Virus record (IMG/VR): IMGVR_UViG_3300022924_000012
Span: 1 to 40,324 of that record
DNA from: a virus
Reading direction: 5' to 3' (one strand)
DNA: 40,324 nucleotides
Shown in pieces: positions 1 through 8,080 of this stretch. Made by a program: the position numbers and the translations under genes. The notes beneath the pieces were generated by a model. That model saw only the letters and a list, made by a program, of their open reading frames with translations. It had not been told where the DNA came from and did no database searches. How positions within the stretch are numbered: position 1 is the stretch's first letter; each line of letters opens with the position of its first letter.

Positions 1-127
1 AATCAAACTGAGGTTTTAAACCTGTAGCCTGAGTGGTCGGAGTTGCGGCAGATGTTGCCTCAGCGGTTGGAGCGATTGAACCTTCACCTGTACCGTTTTC
101 ACGCATGAAGTAGAAATCAGTACCAGG
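1..127. repeat. Terminal direct repeat, copy 1
   Basis: These 127 bases are identical to 40198-40324 and lie inside the major capsid coding sequence, which reads through the join without a frame break. Such a repeat is the usual sign of a circular contig closed with a k-mer overlap (127 is a common assembler k). It means a circular or circularly permuted genome of about 40,197 bp. A true short terminal redundancy is less likely because the repeat sits inside a structural gene. Confidence 0.95.
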
Positions 128-640
128 GCCGGAAGGAAACACGTTAATCAGATCACGCATGTGTGTCATGGTGTTTTGATTGGTGATGATTCCCGGACGT
201 TGGATACCTGCCCACTGTGATGGGCCTGTTACGTTGTTGATACCCATAGCACCAACCGCTTTCATGTCCACGCCTTTGATATCAAGTTCAAAACCGAATT
301 TCTTGATCTCGCCTTTAGCGAATTTCTCGATGTTATCGGTATTGTCTTCAACAGCTTTAGCAAGAACTGATTCGAATGATTTAACAGCAGTAGAACCGTT
401 TGCTTTAGTTTCAAACTTAGCAATCGCAGCATCGATAGATTTTTGCAATTCTTTTTCTAAGTCCTCAACAACGTTTTTTAGCTTTTCTACTTCTTCCTTA
501 GAGGCTTTAAGCTCTAATGCGTCCATAGCTTTTTTAGCGTCCTCGATAGCGTTATTTGCTTTACGCAACGCTCCTGCGCTTTCATCTTTAAGACCTTTCG
601 CAGCTTCGTCGATAGCCTCTTTTACTTCTTTAATTTCCAT
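1..640 (-). CDS. Major capsid protein, N-terminal part (continues at 40197)
   Basis: This is the N-terminal half of an HK97-fold major capsid protein, split by the linearisation point. The ATG is at 640, one base after the stop of the protease gene, so the pair is probably co-translated. The first 60 or so residues are rich in Lys, Glu and Ala with heptad spacing, like the coiled-coil delta (scaffolding) domain that the prohead protease removes in HK97-type capsids. The region after it leads into the capsid fold. Joined across the 127-base overlap with 39554-40197, the full protein is 427 residues, a normal size for a capsid precursor with a fused scaffold. Confidence 0.93.
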   Translation of the reverse strand, partial: MEIKEVKEAIDEAAKGLKDESAGALRKANNAIEDAKKAMDALELKASKEEVEKLKNVVEDLEKELQKSIDAAIAKFETKANGSTAVKSFESVLAKAVEDNTDNIEKFAKGEIKKFGFELDIKGVDMKAVGAMGINNVTGPSQWAGIQRPGIITNQNTMTHMRDLINVFPSGPGTDFYFMRENGTGEGSIAPTAEATSAATPTTQATGLKPQFD

Positions 641-641
641 C

Positions 642-1292
642 TTAGTTTAAGGAATTTTTTAAGTGAGTTAATATTTCGTTTATCGGCTCATCTTCATGGG
701 TGCTGAACTGCGGCGCAATCGTGAGTGATTTTAATATGTTTTCAACCTGTACCAGTCTAGAATCTGAGTACGGGAGGTTATACATTTTTGTTAAATGGTC
801 GATCAGCTTATTAACTGAGTTCACGTCTTTAAGTCCAGTAACAACCGCTAAAGGATTTGCACCCCAAGAGGTAAGGAATGAATATTCTTTCAATCCGTAT
901 TCTTTAATGATCCTGCTGTCTTTAGCGTCCCGTCTTAATACACGATAACCAATTGATAGATCGGCATCCTGATTGTTTTCAGTGATTAGCTTAACATCAT
1001 TAAACATATCCTTGCCAAGATTGGTATTCATCTGGAATTGTGTGCCAGTAAGAAGCCCGTAATTATCTTGTGTATCGATCTTTTTAGGAACACCAACCAT
1101 TAAAGTAGTGTCATGATTCTTATAAACCCTGATCTTCTTAAATGATTCTGATACGGATTTAATAAAAGACCCAGGTGCTGAAATGTCTTTGTCGCTGTCC
1201 TCATTATTATAGGCATTAGCATACGCTTCAACATAACCCGTTTTTTCGTCGAGGTCTTTTACTTCTGATTGAAAATCTTTAGTTAAATCCAT
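642..1292 (-). CDS. HK97-family prohead protease (peptidase U35)
   Basis: Predicted capsid maturation protease of 216 residues. It has the early GYVEAYANAYNNEDSDKD segment of the U35 family, a candidate catalytic His in VYKNHD (about residue 59) and a candidate catalytic Ser in ADLSIGY (about residue 112). Size and position, directly before the capsid gene with a 1-bp gap, fit. It should cut the N-terminal coiled coil from the capsid precursor during head expansion. A minus-strand promoter (TTTG-N18-TACATTTG) lies 24 bp upstream, so protease and capsid form their own transcription unit. Confidence 0.9.
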   Translation of the reverse strand: MDLTKDFQSEVKDLDEKTGYVEAYANAYNNEDSDKDISAPGSFIKSVSESFKKIRVYKNHDTTLMVGVPKKIDTQDNYGLLTGTQFQMNTNLGKDMFNDVKLITENNQDADLSIGYRVLRRDAKDSRIIKEYGLKEYSFLTSWGANPLAVVTGLKDVNSVNKLIDHLTKMYNLPYSDSRLVQVENILKSLTIAPQFSTHEDEPINEILTHLKNSLN

Positions 1293-1315
1293 TTATGTAA
1301 AATTGATGTTACAAA

Positions 1316-1345
1316 CAAATGTACAAAATAATTTATAAATGCAAA
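1316..1345 (-). promoter_or_regulatory. Promoter for protease and major capsid
   Basis: On the minus strand, TTTG (1342-1345) is followed by 18 nt and TACATTTG (1316-1323), a full match to the Bacteroidota -33/-7 consensus. The ATG of the protease is 23 nt downstream. It partly overlaps the divergent promoter region of the plus-strand gene at 1361. Confidence 0.75.
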
Positions 1346-1349
1346 TATG

Positions 1350-1357
1350 TATTTTTG
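1350..1357 (+). promoter_or_regulatory. -7 element of a near-leaderless promoter
   Basis: TATTTTTG matches TAnnTTTG and ends 3 nt before the ATG at 1361. With the usual distance from -7 box to start site, transcription would begin at or next to the ATG, giving a leaderless or nearly leaderless mRNA. No clear TTG is present at -33. Confidence 0.6.
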
Positions 1358-1360
1358 TGT

Positions 1361-1612
1361 ATGAAAAAAGTTAATTGGGTGTTTTGGTTCAATGTATCAA
1401 TAAGAAGAAATTGGTTTTCATATTTTTGGAAAACAAGAGGTGCTAATTTTATTGAAATTCAGTTCTTTATATTTAAAATATCGATTGGATTACCCTGGCA
1501 TAAAAACTATATTAACTCAATTATAAGGGATTATGGCAGTAATGCTAGTTTGTTAAAAACAAATGAAATGAATTTAAAGTCACGATGGGCCATTCTTATG
1601 CCCATTTTTTAA
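1361..1612 (+). CDS. Moron-like small protein, unknown function (83 aa)
   Basis: A plus-strand gene inserted between two minus-strand head genes. The start at 1361 is chosen because the -7 box ends at 1357, so an upstream start would lie before the transcript. The protein is rich in Trp and Phe (WVFWFN, NWFSYFW) and has a centre like FFIFKISIGLPW, resembling small unknown proteins common in phage genomes. There is no signal peptide or clear membrane span. The stop codon lies in the T-run of its own terminator, and the ORF overlaps the end of the minor head gene by 4 bp. A cargo gene with its own control is the best reading; function is unknown. Confidence 0.6.
   Translation: MKKVNWVFWFNVSIRRNWFSYFWKTRGANFIEIQFFIFKISIGLPWHKNYINSIIRDYGSNASLLKTNEMNLKSRWAILMPIF
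1585..1610 (+). terminator. Intrinsic terminator of the 1361 cassette
   Basis: ATGGGC (1585-1590) pairs with GCCCAT (1600-1605) around a 9-nt loop, followed by a run of six T. It serves the plus strand; on the minus strand the hairpin has no T-tail. Confidence 0.8.
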
Positions 1613-2436
1613 CTGGCACCTATAAGTTTACCGTTTACTATCCTGCCCAAACTAATTAGCCTGTTATACCTATTTTGGGACATTACCGATTGAGTACAAC
1701 GGCAGTTAATACGATTTGCAGGTTTTAGGTTTATATCACCGGGCCGATTGCACAAGTCACCACCTAAATCATAAAGATCATCAATTGGTAATATAGTATT
1801 GTTTTCTGCTAAGTGTGTATTCCTTTCACGCTCATCATTACGGCCTAACCAAACCTTATAACCTTGACCTCCGTTCTGATCTATCCAAGACCTGGCACCT
1901 ATCTCTTTCCCTAGATTTGATATGGTTGTAGCCTCTGTCCTGGATATTGAAAGCGATCGTGATTTCATTGCATCTTTAACATTCTTAAAGAATAACCTAA
2001 CTCGGCCTAATCTATCCAGCCCCAAGAAAGCCTCATCACCTAGCGCCCTGGTTATTATGTCAATTGTAGTATCATTTAGTTGTCTCTGTATTTGATAGGT
2101 GTATTTAAGCGCATAATCCTTCAATGTACCCGACCAAATATCGACTAAGAACTCAATTGCACTTGCCTTAACCCCTTCATTATTCCTTTGCCAGTAGTAT
2201 TCATTCTTAGCGAACTTCATCCCGATGATCTGGTAAACTTGCGGATATGTAAGCATCCAAACGTCTTCCTTGATCAGCTTTTCTACAGGTACATTGTCTG
2301 TTCCGAAATCTTCAACCCATTTAAGAACAGGAGCAATGTTAGCCGCTAATGCTTTACGGAAATATGGCAGTGCTTGCTTCTCAGCTATTGAATGAGCCTT
2401 AGCAAACCGTTCACGTTCTTTGTCAAATTCCTTCAT
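1609..2436 (-). CDS. Minor head protein (SPP1 gp7 / Mu gpF type)
   Basis: A 275-residue protein with the C-terminal signature of the phage head morphogenesis family: SRTEATTISN (about residues 164-173), then W, a DERERNTH segment, and PGDINLKPANRINCRC near the end, with the conserved Asn-Cys-Arg-Cys. Family members sit inside the head near the portal and help assembly and DNA ejection. It lies directly downstream of the portal and a 56-aa coupled ORF, the normal place. The stop overlaps by 4 bp the convergent gene at 1361-1612. Confidence 0.88.
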   Translation of the reverse strand: MKEFDKERERFAKAHSIAEKQALPYFRKALAANIAPVLKWVEDFGTDNVPVEKLIKEDVWMLTYPQVYQIIGMKFAKNEYYWQRNNEGVKASAIEFLVDIWSGTLKDYALKYTYQIQRQLNDTTIDIITRALGDEAFLGLDRLGRVRLFFKNVKDAMKSRSLSISRTEATTISNLGKEIGARSWIDQNGGQGYKVWLGRNDERERNTHLAENNTILPIDDLYDLGGDLCNRPGDINLKPANRINCRCTQSVMSQNRYNRLISLGRIVNGKLIGAS

Positions 2437-2593
2437 CTGGAAGGTCTATTTTAGATACATTAAGTTGCGCCTCCATTTGCCCGAATTTGTCGTAAGATTC
2501 CTCAATTAATATAAATGCATCTTCCATTCCCTTATTATAGGATTGGATTAATAGCGATGCATCCAGTGTGATATGAAATTCAGCCTTAGCCAT
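2423..2593 (-). CDS. Small protein between portal and minor head genes (56 aa)
   Basis: The ATG at 2593 overlaps the portal stop codon (TAATG), a sign of translational coupling, and the end overlaps the minor head gene by 14 bp. The protein starts MAKAEFHITLDASLL and is acidic in the middle. I do not recognise a family. Its tight packing between two head genes suggests a small virion or assembly protein. Confidence 0.65.
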   Translation of the reverse strand: MAKAEFHITLDASLLIQSYNKGMEDAFILIEESYDKFGQMEAQLNVSKIDLPDEGI

Positions 2594-3957
2594 TACAGTT
2601 GATTTACGTCATTCGGATTAGGTGTATCAGCGAAAGGATCGGCAAAAACATTGTCTAGCGGAGTAAGGCCATTAGGGACTAAATACTTGTTCATATTCGG
2701 ATCAGGATCTTCATCATAAGCAAATAATTTACGTTTCTCATTGCCTGTAATGTACCAGGCGTCCCCGTATGTTGTTTTCATTAGGGCTAAGTCAGGCGCT
2801 AATTCGGCAAACTCTGTCAGGTCATGGCTTACATCTAATCGCTCCCCCCTATACCATTTCTTAGAGAATGTTTTAAACTTCATGTCGAATTTACGCAATT
2901 CAGACACAACCACATTAGTAACCAATTGCTTTTCAGCTACCTTCACATTATTTTCAGTACCTCCCGACTTATCACCGATTAGGATTGAATTAACACCCCA
3001 ACCTGCAGCAATACGGACAGCGTCCTGGTCATCTGCGGCAATGGCGTTTAAGTCGATTAGCGTATCCCCTAGCTTATCAACCTTAATTGCGCCATTTGTA
3101 ACATGGATACGACCATTATTACTTGCGCCTTGCCATTCCGATTCAACTGTGCGTTTAATGCTCTCTACCTGTGTTTTTTCCAGCTTAGAATAGCTTTTAC
3201 CGTCTTGTACAAGGATATCAGAACTTATAATAGTTCCCGTACCACCGTTTTTAAATGCCGCACCCTGAGCCAAATCATTCTGATCATTCTTAGCAATTGC
3301 AGATCCTACTGCTTGCATAGGTGAGTAACCGCCATTTTTAGGGTCATTTGGCGACCACTTAGCTAAGTGCATTACATCGTCAAAAGGAAGATCAACAGTT
3401 TTACCGTCCCATGTATTGAATGAATAACCAGTGATAGGTTTGCGCCAATCACCATCAACACGCTTAATCGATACCCTGTCTGATGGTAAGCAATGAAGGA
3501 ATACAGGATCACTAGCGCCACGTTCAACGAATAAGAACCCGTCACCAGTCAGCTCATAATTAAACCAGAAAGATTCACGCAACTCAATCCCTGTCTGATA
3601 TTCATTAGGGTTGTTTAACAGGTCAATTAATGGGTGGCTATCCAATTCCTCTAATGCTTTAGTAAACCGGATATTAAATTGCCCTGTATCGTTCCCTTTT
3701 GCGAAGTTATAAGACTTTACCCTGGCAAGATCCTTTTCGCTCTTAACCTTGCTTACAAGTATAGGTGCTTCGACTAGCTTTCTAACCAGAACATTAACTA
3801 CCGCATAAACTATTTTGTTCTCATATCCTTTAGATAATTGAGCCTGTTTGCCTTTATAGTTCCATCCAAACGTGCCACCTAAAAGCATTGTTACTCCCGG
3901 CGAATAATAGGCTTTAGTGCCCATTACATCCTGCCACGCTTTTTTGAATATATTCAT
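2593..3957 (-). CDS. Portal protein (HK97/SPP1-type)
   Basis: Predicted dodecameric portal of 454 residues, the channel for DNA packaging and the base for the neck. Landmarks are the N-terminal VYAVVNVLVRKLVEAPI helix region, LIDLLNNPNEYQTG, the ELTGDGFLFVERG segment, a HLAKWSPNDPKNGGYSP motif and IAAGWGVNSILIGD, all characteristic of the phage portal family. Its place between terminase and minor head protein is standard. Forty-six bases separate it from the terminase stop, with no good promoter seen. Confidence 0.92.
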   Translation of the reverse strand: MNIFKKAWQDVMGTKAYYSPGVTMLLGGTFGWNYKGKQAQLSKGYENKIVYAVVNVLVRKLVEAPILVSKVKSEKDLARVKSYNFAKGNDTGQFNIRFTKALEELDSHPLIDLLNNPNEYQTGIELRESFWFNYELTGDGFLFVERGASDPVFLHCLPSDRVSIKRVDGDWRKPITGYSFNTWDGKTVDLPFDDVMHLAKWSPNDPKNGGYSPMQAVGSAIAKNDQNDLAQGAAFKNGGTGTIISSDILVQDGKSYSKLEKTQVESIKRTVESEWQGASNNGRIHVTNGAIKVDKLGDTLIDLNAIAADDQDAVRIAAGWGVNSILIGDKSGGTENNVKVAEKQLVTNVVVSELRKFDMKFKTFSKKWYRGERLDVSHDLTEFAELAPDLALMKTTYGDAWYITGNEKRKLFAYDEDPDPNMNKYLVPNGLTPLDNVFADPFADTPNPNDVNQL

Positions 3958-4003
3958 GAATGTAAAACTAAGCTATTTTACGTTAAGTTACAAAAAAGTT
4001 ACA

Positions 4004-5305
4004 TTATACCATTTCTGATTCTAAATCCAAATCTTCCTGAATCTCAAAATAGCAACGCATCATTATTGCATCAGAGTAATCCGGTGAACGGCCTAATAAT
4101 TCCTTTACGGCATCTTTAGGTATGATCTTCTTTTTTCCGTCCTTATCCATATCTTTCTGTTTTACTTGCTCCAGTTCCTCAATTGTTTCAGCTACCATAT
4201 CGGATTCAGTGATGCAACCTAAATACATTAGCGATGCGTTAACAATTTCAGATAGCTTGTAATAGCATTGAGCCTTTAGGTTTTCAAAGTTTTCTGAATA
4301 ACGGGGGCTGGAATTATTAACGAATCCTACACATCCCAATATATCAACCACGCCACCGCCTACACCGTCCTCATCACATATCACTTGCGATAACGGCACC
4401 ATGTATTCGTTCTTTAGATCAGCAATAGCCTGAGCAACCCAAGTAACTGATTTCTTGGATAGGACAACTACTTTAATTGCTCTTAATCCATCCCATACTA
4501 TGATAACTGATTTATCCTTACCAAACCTAGCAATATCTGCAGTTATGTATTTTTTACCTGATCTGACAAAGGTATTCGACCATAGATTGTTGATTGCGTC
4601 GATTGACATTAACGCTGCCGGATCATCATCGTATTCCCAATTGCCGTAATAAAGTCGCTCTCGGCTATTCTTTTCCATCCTAAGCAATCGTTTTACGTAT
4701 GAGGGTGGTAAGTATGGGTTGTCTTTAGGAAGGGCCTGTATGAACTTAATATCTTCTGGTAGCACACCGTCCCGATTAGGTTTATATACCTTGCTATATA
4801 CCCATCCTTTTGAGGGGTTACAGCTACCTAGTTGTTTAGGCATCAAATCAAACTCATTGAGCTTATACCTAATACGGGAGCCGACAACGTCCCATGCCTT
4901 ATGAACTATCTGGTTACACTCGTCTATAAAAGCCCTGGTAATCTCTAGCGACCCTAAACTATCAAATTCTTTGTCGGATGGATATAAGAATAAATCCTTT
5001 AGGAGGGTATCACTGCCATTTTTCCAATGGATGATATTTTCCTGTGCATTAAACTTGAATTGATTCGATACTTTATGGATTGAGGCTTGCTCAAAGAAGG
5101 TGTTAAGTGTTGTTTCTTTTAATGTCTTTAGTTTGGATCTACCTAACAAGCCTCTTGAACCTGGATATTTTTGCGCTTGCTCAATCTCCCTTAAACAGCC
5201 CAATGCAGTCTTGCCGCCACCGGCAGCGCCACCGTATATGATCTCACTTGTTACTTTATCATTCAGATAATAAACGGCATGTTTCTGTTTAGTCAGTAGG
5301 GGCAT
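4004..5305 (-). CDS. terL: Terminase large subunit
   Basis: Packaging ATPase-nuclease of 433 residues. Walker A is GGAAGGGKT (25-33) and Walker B is AFIDEC (125-130, Asp128-Glu129). The C-terminal RNase H-like nuclease has candidate metal ligands at Asp257 (ITADIARFGKDKS) and Asp311/Asp313 (VICDEDGVGGG), with a further Asp in SPDYSDA near the end. It uses ATP to drive DNA into the prohead through the portal and cuts the concatemer. It overlaps the small subunit by 17 bp. Confidence 0.93.
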   Translation of the reverse strand: MPLLTKQKHAVYYLNDKVTSEIIYGGAAGGGKTALGCLREIEQAQKYPGSRGLLGRSKLKTLKETTLNTFFEQASIHKVSNQFKFNAQENIIHWKNGSDTLLKDLFLYPSDKEFDSLGSLEITRAFIDECNQIVHKAWDVVGSRIRYKLNEFDLMPKQLGSCNPSKGWVYSKVYKPNRDGVLPEDIKFIQALPKDNPYLPPSYVKRLLRMEKNSRERLYYGNWEYDDDPAALMSIDAINNLWSNTFVRSGKKYITADIARFGKDKSVIIVWDGLRAIKVVVLSKKSVTWVAQAIADLKNEYMVPLSQVICDEDGVGGGVVDILGCVGFVNNSSPRYSENFENLKAQCYYKLSEIVNASLMYLGCITESDMVAETIEELEQVKQKDMDKDGKKKIIPKDAVKELLGRSPDYSDAIMMRCYFEIQEDLDLESEMV

Positions 5306-5801
5306 TCGGGTTCTCTCCTTCGCCTAAGTTAATGACATTGTTGATAACTGGCGCTGATTGGCTGTTGTCTTTCTCGAAGTAACCAAAATGTTTTCCAATC
5401 TTATCAAGGGCACTAAGTTTATCATAAAGTTTAAATTCAACAACAGTTTTTCCCCCACCTTCAAATTCTGTAATAGACTTTTTAACAGAAGAAACAGCTT
5501 TAGCCTTTACCGGGTCAATTTGAGAAATATCATTTATTGAATTTTCAATACCAATATAATCCTGAATATTACTAAAACCTAATACAGACAATTCAGAAAG
5601 CCATTTTTCCTTTGATATACCGTGTTTCTCTGATGATTCAGCCTTTAGTTTAGCTAAATAATCCTGAATGTCTTCACGTTGTAATAATTGATAACCTGAT
5701 TGCCTCGCAGCGTCTTTGGTAAAACCTGCATATATAGCTGATTCAGAGGCATTTAATGTCTCGAAATACTTATCAGCAAACCTTATATGATTTTCTTGCA
5801 T
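5289..5801 (-). CDS. terS: Terminase small subunit
   Basis: DNA-recognition subunit of the packaging motor, 170 residues from the ATG at 5801. The N-terminal FADKYFETLNASESAIYAGF and the following AARQSGYQLLQRED are the helix-turn-helix signature of the Terminase_2 family. The C-terminal tail is Asn/Pro rich and likely binds the large subunit. An in-frame ATG at 5822 would add MHLHLFT; the promoter -7 box ends at 5830, so both starts are possible, but 5801 better matches the family N terminus. Confidence 0.9.
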   Translation of the reverse strand: MQENHIRFADKYFETLNASESAIYAGFTKDAARQSGYQLLQREDIQDYLAKLKAESSEKHGISKEKWLSELSVLGFSNIQDYIGIENSINDISQIDPVKAKAVSSVKKSITEFEGGGKTVVEFKLYDKLSALDKIGKHFGYFEKDNSQSAPVINNVINLGEGENPNAPTD

Positions 5802-5829
5802 TGTAAATAAATGTAAATGCACTTAAACC

Positions 5830-5861
5830 CAAATCTACGCAATCCCTTTTAAAAGTGCAAA
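5830..5861 (-). promoter_or_regulatory. Late promoter for the terminase-portal operon
   Basis: On the minus strand TTTG (5858-5861), a 20-nt spacer and TAGATTTG (5830-5837) give a full Bacteroidota consensus. It lies between the last small early gene (stop at 5864) and the terminase, which fits the early/late boundary. Confidence 0.78.
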
Positions 5862-5863
5862 TG

Positions 5864-6103
5864 TCATTTGTCAGGCTCATAACATTCTATCCATGAATAG
5901 AACACACCTTTGATAAGCGCCTTGTCCTTCTCGGATAAGTTAGTTCTGTCAACTGTAGCCATTAAGTCTGTTTGAGTATGCTTAATGGCCCAATCAATAC
6001 CATTATACGCTAACTGTTCGTATATTTGCCGTTCTAATCTGTTGCTGGAGATGATGGCGCCAGCTATCTTCTTTGCAGCTTTTATCTTTTCTGTCTGTGT
6101 CAT
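5864..6103 (-). CDS. Unknown phage protein (79 aa)
   Basis: A mostly helical protein starting MTQTEKIKAAKKIAG. It overlaps the upstream gene by 4 bp (ATGA), so it belongs to the early/middle operon. No family recognised. The terminase promoter starts right after its stop codon. Confidence 0.7.
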   Translation of the reverse strand: MTQTEKIKAAKKIAGAIISSNRLERQIYEQLAYNGIDWAIKHTQTDLMATVDRTNLSEKDKALIKGVFYSWIECYEPDK

Positions 6104-6525
6104 TTCTTTAGGGCTTCGGAGGCTAGTATTAACTTTGCATACTCTGTGATATAAATGAAATTTCCATTATACGCAACTAGATTACCTGAATTATGCTGTG
6201 CCGCAATATTTGATAAAGCGCTCCTGTATTTATCCTTCTCCTTTTCGAGGGTTTCTATTTGGGATTTGAATTGATTTCCGTATTCTTCAATAGCTTCCAA
6301 CACTCTATCTTCAATACGACAAAAAGTGCAATCTCTATCGTGTAATAAAGGCTTACTATTATCACCGCCGGGTGCATACATCCAATGTAAATCTTTGTCA
6401 TCTAATATTTGTCCGGCACTCTTTTCCTTTTGTTCGCTCATGGTTTTTTGTTTATGAAAACATCCGTCTGTTCCATCACAGAAGTATGCGCTATTTCCAC
6501 AGATACACTCAGTTGCTATGCTCAT
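6100..6525 (-). CDS. Unknown cysteine-rich protein with coiled coil (141 aa)
   Basis: The start at 6525 is preferred over 6657 because it overlaps the upstream gene by only 17 bp; an ATG at 6441 is a further option. The N terminus has closely spaced Cys/His (TECICGNSAYFCDG, then CFH), like a small zinc knuckle, and a second pair CTFC near residue 78. Residues about 84-115 are Glu/Lys rich and probably form a coiled coil. Function unknown. Confidence 0.65.
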   Translation of the reverse strand: MSIATECICGNSAYFCDGTDGCFHKQKTMSEQKEKSAGQILDDKDLHWMYAPGGDNSKPLLHDRDCTFCRIEDRVLEAIEEYGNQFKSQIETLEKEKDKYRSALSNIAAQHNSGNLVAYNGNFIYITEYAKLILASEALKK

Positions 6526-6718
6526 CGTTAAATTTTTTAGGTAGTGAATAATTATCTTTAGGAAAATAGGCTTTCTTATCCCACATTTCCAGAATATGGT
6601 AAACTGCTCCAGCCTCATCTTCATCCATGCCGGATATATCTTGAAGTGACTTGACAAATCTATATAAGCCTTTATCGAACACTAAATTGTGCATTGGATC
6701 TTTCTCTTGCTCTTCCAT
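6509..6718 (-). CDS. Unknown acidic protein (69 aa)
   Basis: Starts MEEQEKDPMHNLVFDKG. It is acidic and predicted helical. It ends 17 bp inside the downstream gene and begins 2 bp after the upstream stop. No family recognised. Confidence 0.65.
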   Translation of the reverse strand: MEEQEKDPMHNLVFDKGLYRFVKSLQDISGMDEDEAGAVYHILEMWDKKAYFPKDNYSLPKKFNDEHSN

Positions 6719-6720
6719 TG

Positions 6721-7188
6721 TTAGTCCTCCAGTTTAATCCAACCAGCCTTAATCATTTCATCTACACTTAACCCCATCCAAGGTAACGCATAGCCTTTTG
6801 AACGTAGAAATGATACTACGTAATCCCAAATTACAGAATTACTAATGTTTGCATATATCATGTTTGAGGACAGATAAATTTGAAAAGCGCACTTGTATTG
6901 AAAATCCACTGACCGATAATCCACAGATATATATGGAGGGTTGTGATTTGATCCGCTATGAAATATTTTAAAATCACTAGATGTGTATTTATTAGAAGTT
7001 AGAATGTGAGCTACCTCAATAGCATCTTCGTCTGATATGGATGATAATGTATTTAACTCTAAATAATCAAAATCATTTCTTTTACCTACTGTCCAACCTC
7101 CCATATCGCAGGTCATTCCGGCAACATTTTGTCCCCAATACTGAGCAAATAACTTGGCTTTGTTTTCTAAATTTATTTCTGTTTTCAT
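6721..7188 (-). CDS. Conserved unknown phage protein (155 aa)
   Basis: The C-terminal part LRSKGYALPWMGLSVDEM followed by GWIKL is a pattern I associate with small conserved proteins of Bacteroidota phages and prophages. It has no recognisable catalytic motif. It sits in the run of small genes between the replication module and the terminase. Confidence 0.72.
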   Translation of the reverse strand: MKTEINLENKAKLFAQYWGQNVAGMTCDMGGWTVGKRNDFDYLELNTLSSISDEDAIEVAHILTSNKYTSSDFKIFHSGSNHNPPYISVDYRSVDFQYKCAFQIYLSSNMIYANISNSVIWDYVVSFLRSKGYALPWMGLSVDEMIKAGWIKLED

Positions 7189-7225
7189 TCTTTCTTTTCC
7201 TTTACGCCTTTCGGCAGTTTAACCC

Positions 7226-7687
7226 CTATTTATCGGCTGGGGGAGTTTGGACGTGTAGCAAACCTATAACTATGCTCCCGTAGTTTTTAATTGCTTCCTC
7301 GAAAGTATTGCCAAAAGCATATTTGTTGCTTTCTTGAAGGTTGACAAAATCTAATGCATGACAACAAAAAGCATTACCATCTTTTTCTACTTTTATCTTC
7401 CACCACTCTTTATCTACCCCTTTACCTCCGCATGAATTGCAAACAAAAAAACCACCATATTGAAAAGGATAACAGTTATAACTTTCACATTTAAAAACGT
7501 GAGTAAAGGCAATACCGTCTTCTTTAGCCATTTTTTGAGCAAATTCATAGCCTTGTATTCTTTCCCCTGCATCGTGAAATCCATCCGAAAAAGTAATAGG
7601 AGGATGTCCATAGATAAACATATTAAACCCGGCCATTACAGATGGTGATGCCTTTATTAGTTCTTGAGCAAATTTTAACTTTTCCAT
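7226..7687 (-). CDS. Unknown protein with zinc-ribbon-like cysteines (153 aa)
   Basis: The ATG at 7687 follows an A-rich leader that is a near repeat of the one at 7981-8014. Residues around CESYNCYPF and FVCNSCGGKG form two Cys pairs suggestive of a zinc ribbon, with another CC further on. A conserved-looking YAFGNTFEEAIKNYG segment lies near the C terminus. No specific family recognised. Confidence 0.68.
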   Translation of the reverse strand: MEKLKFAQELIKASPSVMAGFNMFIYGHPPITFSDGFHDAGERIQGYEFAQKMAKEDGIAFTHVFKCESYNCYPFQYGGFFVCNSCGGKGVDKEWWKIKVEKDGNAFCCHALDFVNLQESNKYAFGNTFEEAIKNYGSIVIGLLHVQTPPADK

Positions 7688-7690
7688 TTT

Positions 7691-7724
7691 TTTATTCTTT
7701 AGATTCAATTAACAATTAATATTT
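7691..7724. repeat. 34-bp direct repeat (copy 1) in a leader
   Basis: Matches 7981-8014 with 3 mismatches. It covers the end of the gene at 7716-7976 and the leader of the gene starting at 7687. Confidence 0.7.
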
Positions 7725-7976
7725 TGAAGGTGGCACAATAGGTTTCTCAAAGTAATAGTCAGAACCCTTGCACCAGCTTATAAAATCTTCTAATGACATA
7801 TTTTTAGCCATGCCATATACCTTAATGAAAGAACCGATTCGTTCCTCTGTAAATTCTGGCTGACTTTCTACCTGTGCAGGTGGCGTAGTGTTCTTTTTAG
7901 CCTTTTGGTCAGCTAAACGCTTTTTAACTCCAAACTTCTTATTGTATTCTTCTGGTTCGTGATCGTGAAAACTCAT
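7716..7976 (-). CDS. Unknown small protein (86 aa)
   Basis: Starts MSFHDHEPEEYNKKFGVKK. The N-terminal third is charged and probably disordered, and the C-terminal half is helical (IGSFIKVYGMAKNMSLEDF). No family recognised. Confidence 0.65.
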   Translation of the reverse strand: MSFHDHEPEEYNKKFGVKKRLADQKAKKNTTPPAQVESQPEFTEERIGSFIKVYGMAKNMSLEDFISWCKGSDYYFEKPIVPPSKY

Positions 7977-7980
7977 GATT

Positions 7981-8014
7981 TTTATTCTTTAGATTTAATT
8001 AACAATACATATTT
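7981..8014. repeat. 34-bp direct repeat (copy 2) in a leader
   Basis: Second copy of the 7691-7724 repeat, directly upstream of the ATG at 7976 and covering the end of the 32-aa ORF at 7982-8080. Confidence 0.7.
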
Positions 8015-8080
8015 CTGATTAGGGTCTATGCCGTGGGAGGGCACCGTCAGCCCGTTGGTTTCAAATTGGATGGGGGTCAT
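7982..8080 (-). CDS. Tiny coupled ORF (32 aa)
   Basis: The ATG at 8080 overlaps the stop of the upstream gene as ATGA, and the reading frame fills the whole gap to the next gene. The product begins MTPIQFETNGLTVP. Coupling and gap filling argue that it is translated; its size leaves function open. Confidence 0.5.
   Translation of the reverse strand: MTPIQFETNGLTVPSHGIDPNQKYVLLIKSKE

Noticed and set aside
180-650. Plus-strand ORF of 156 codons
   Set aside because: It lies fully opposite the major capsid gene, starts without a promoter and has a composition typical of an antisense shadow.
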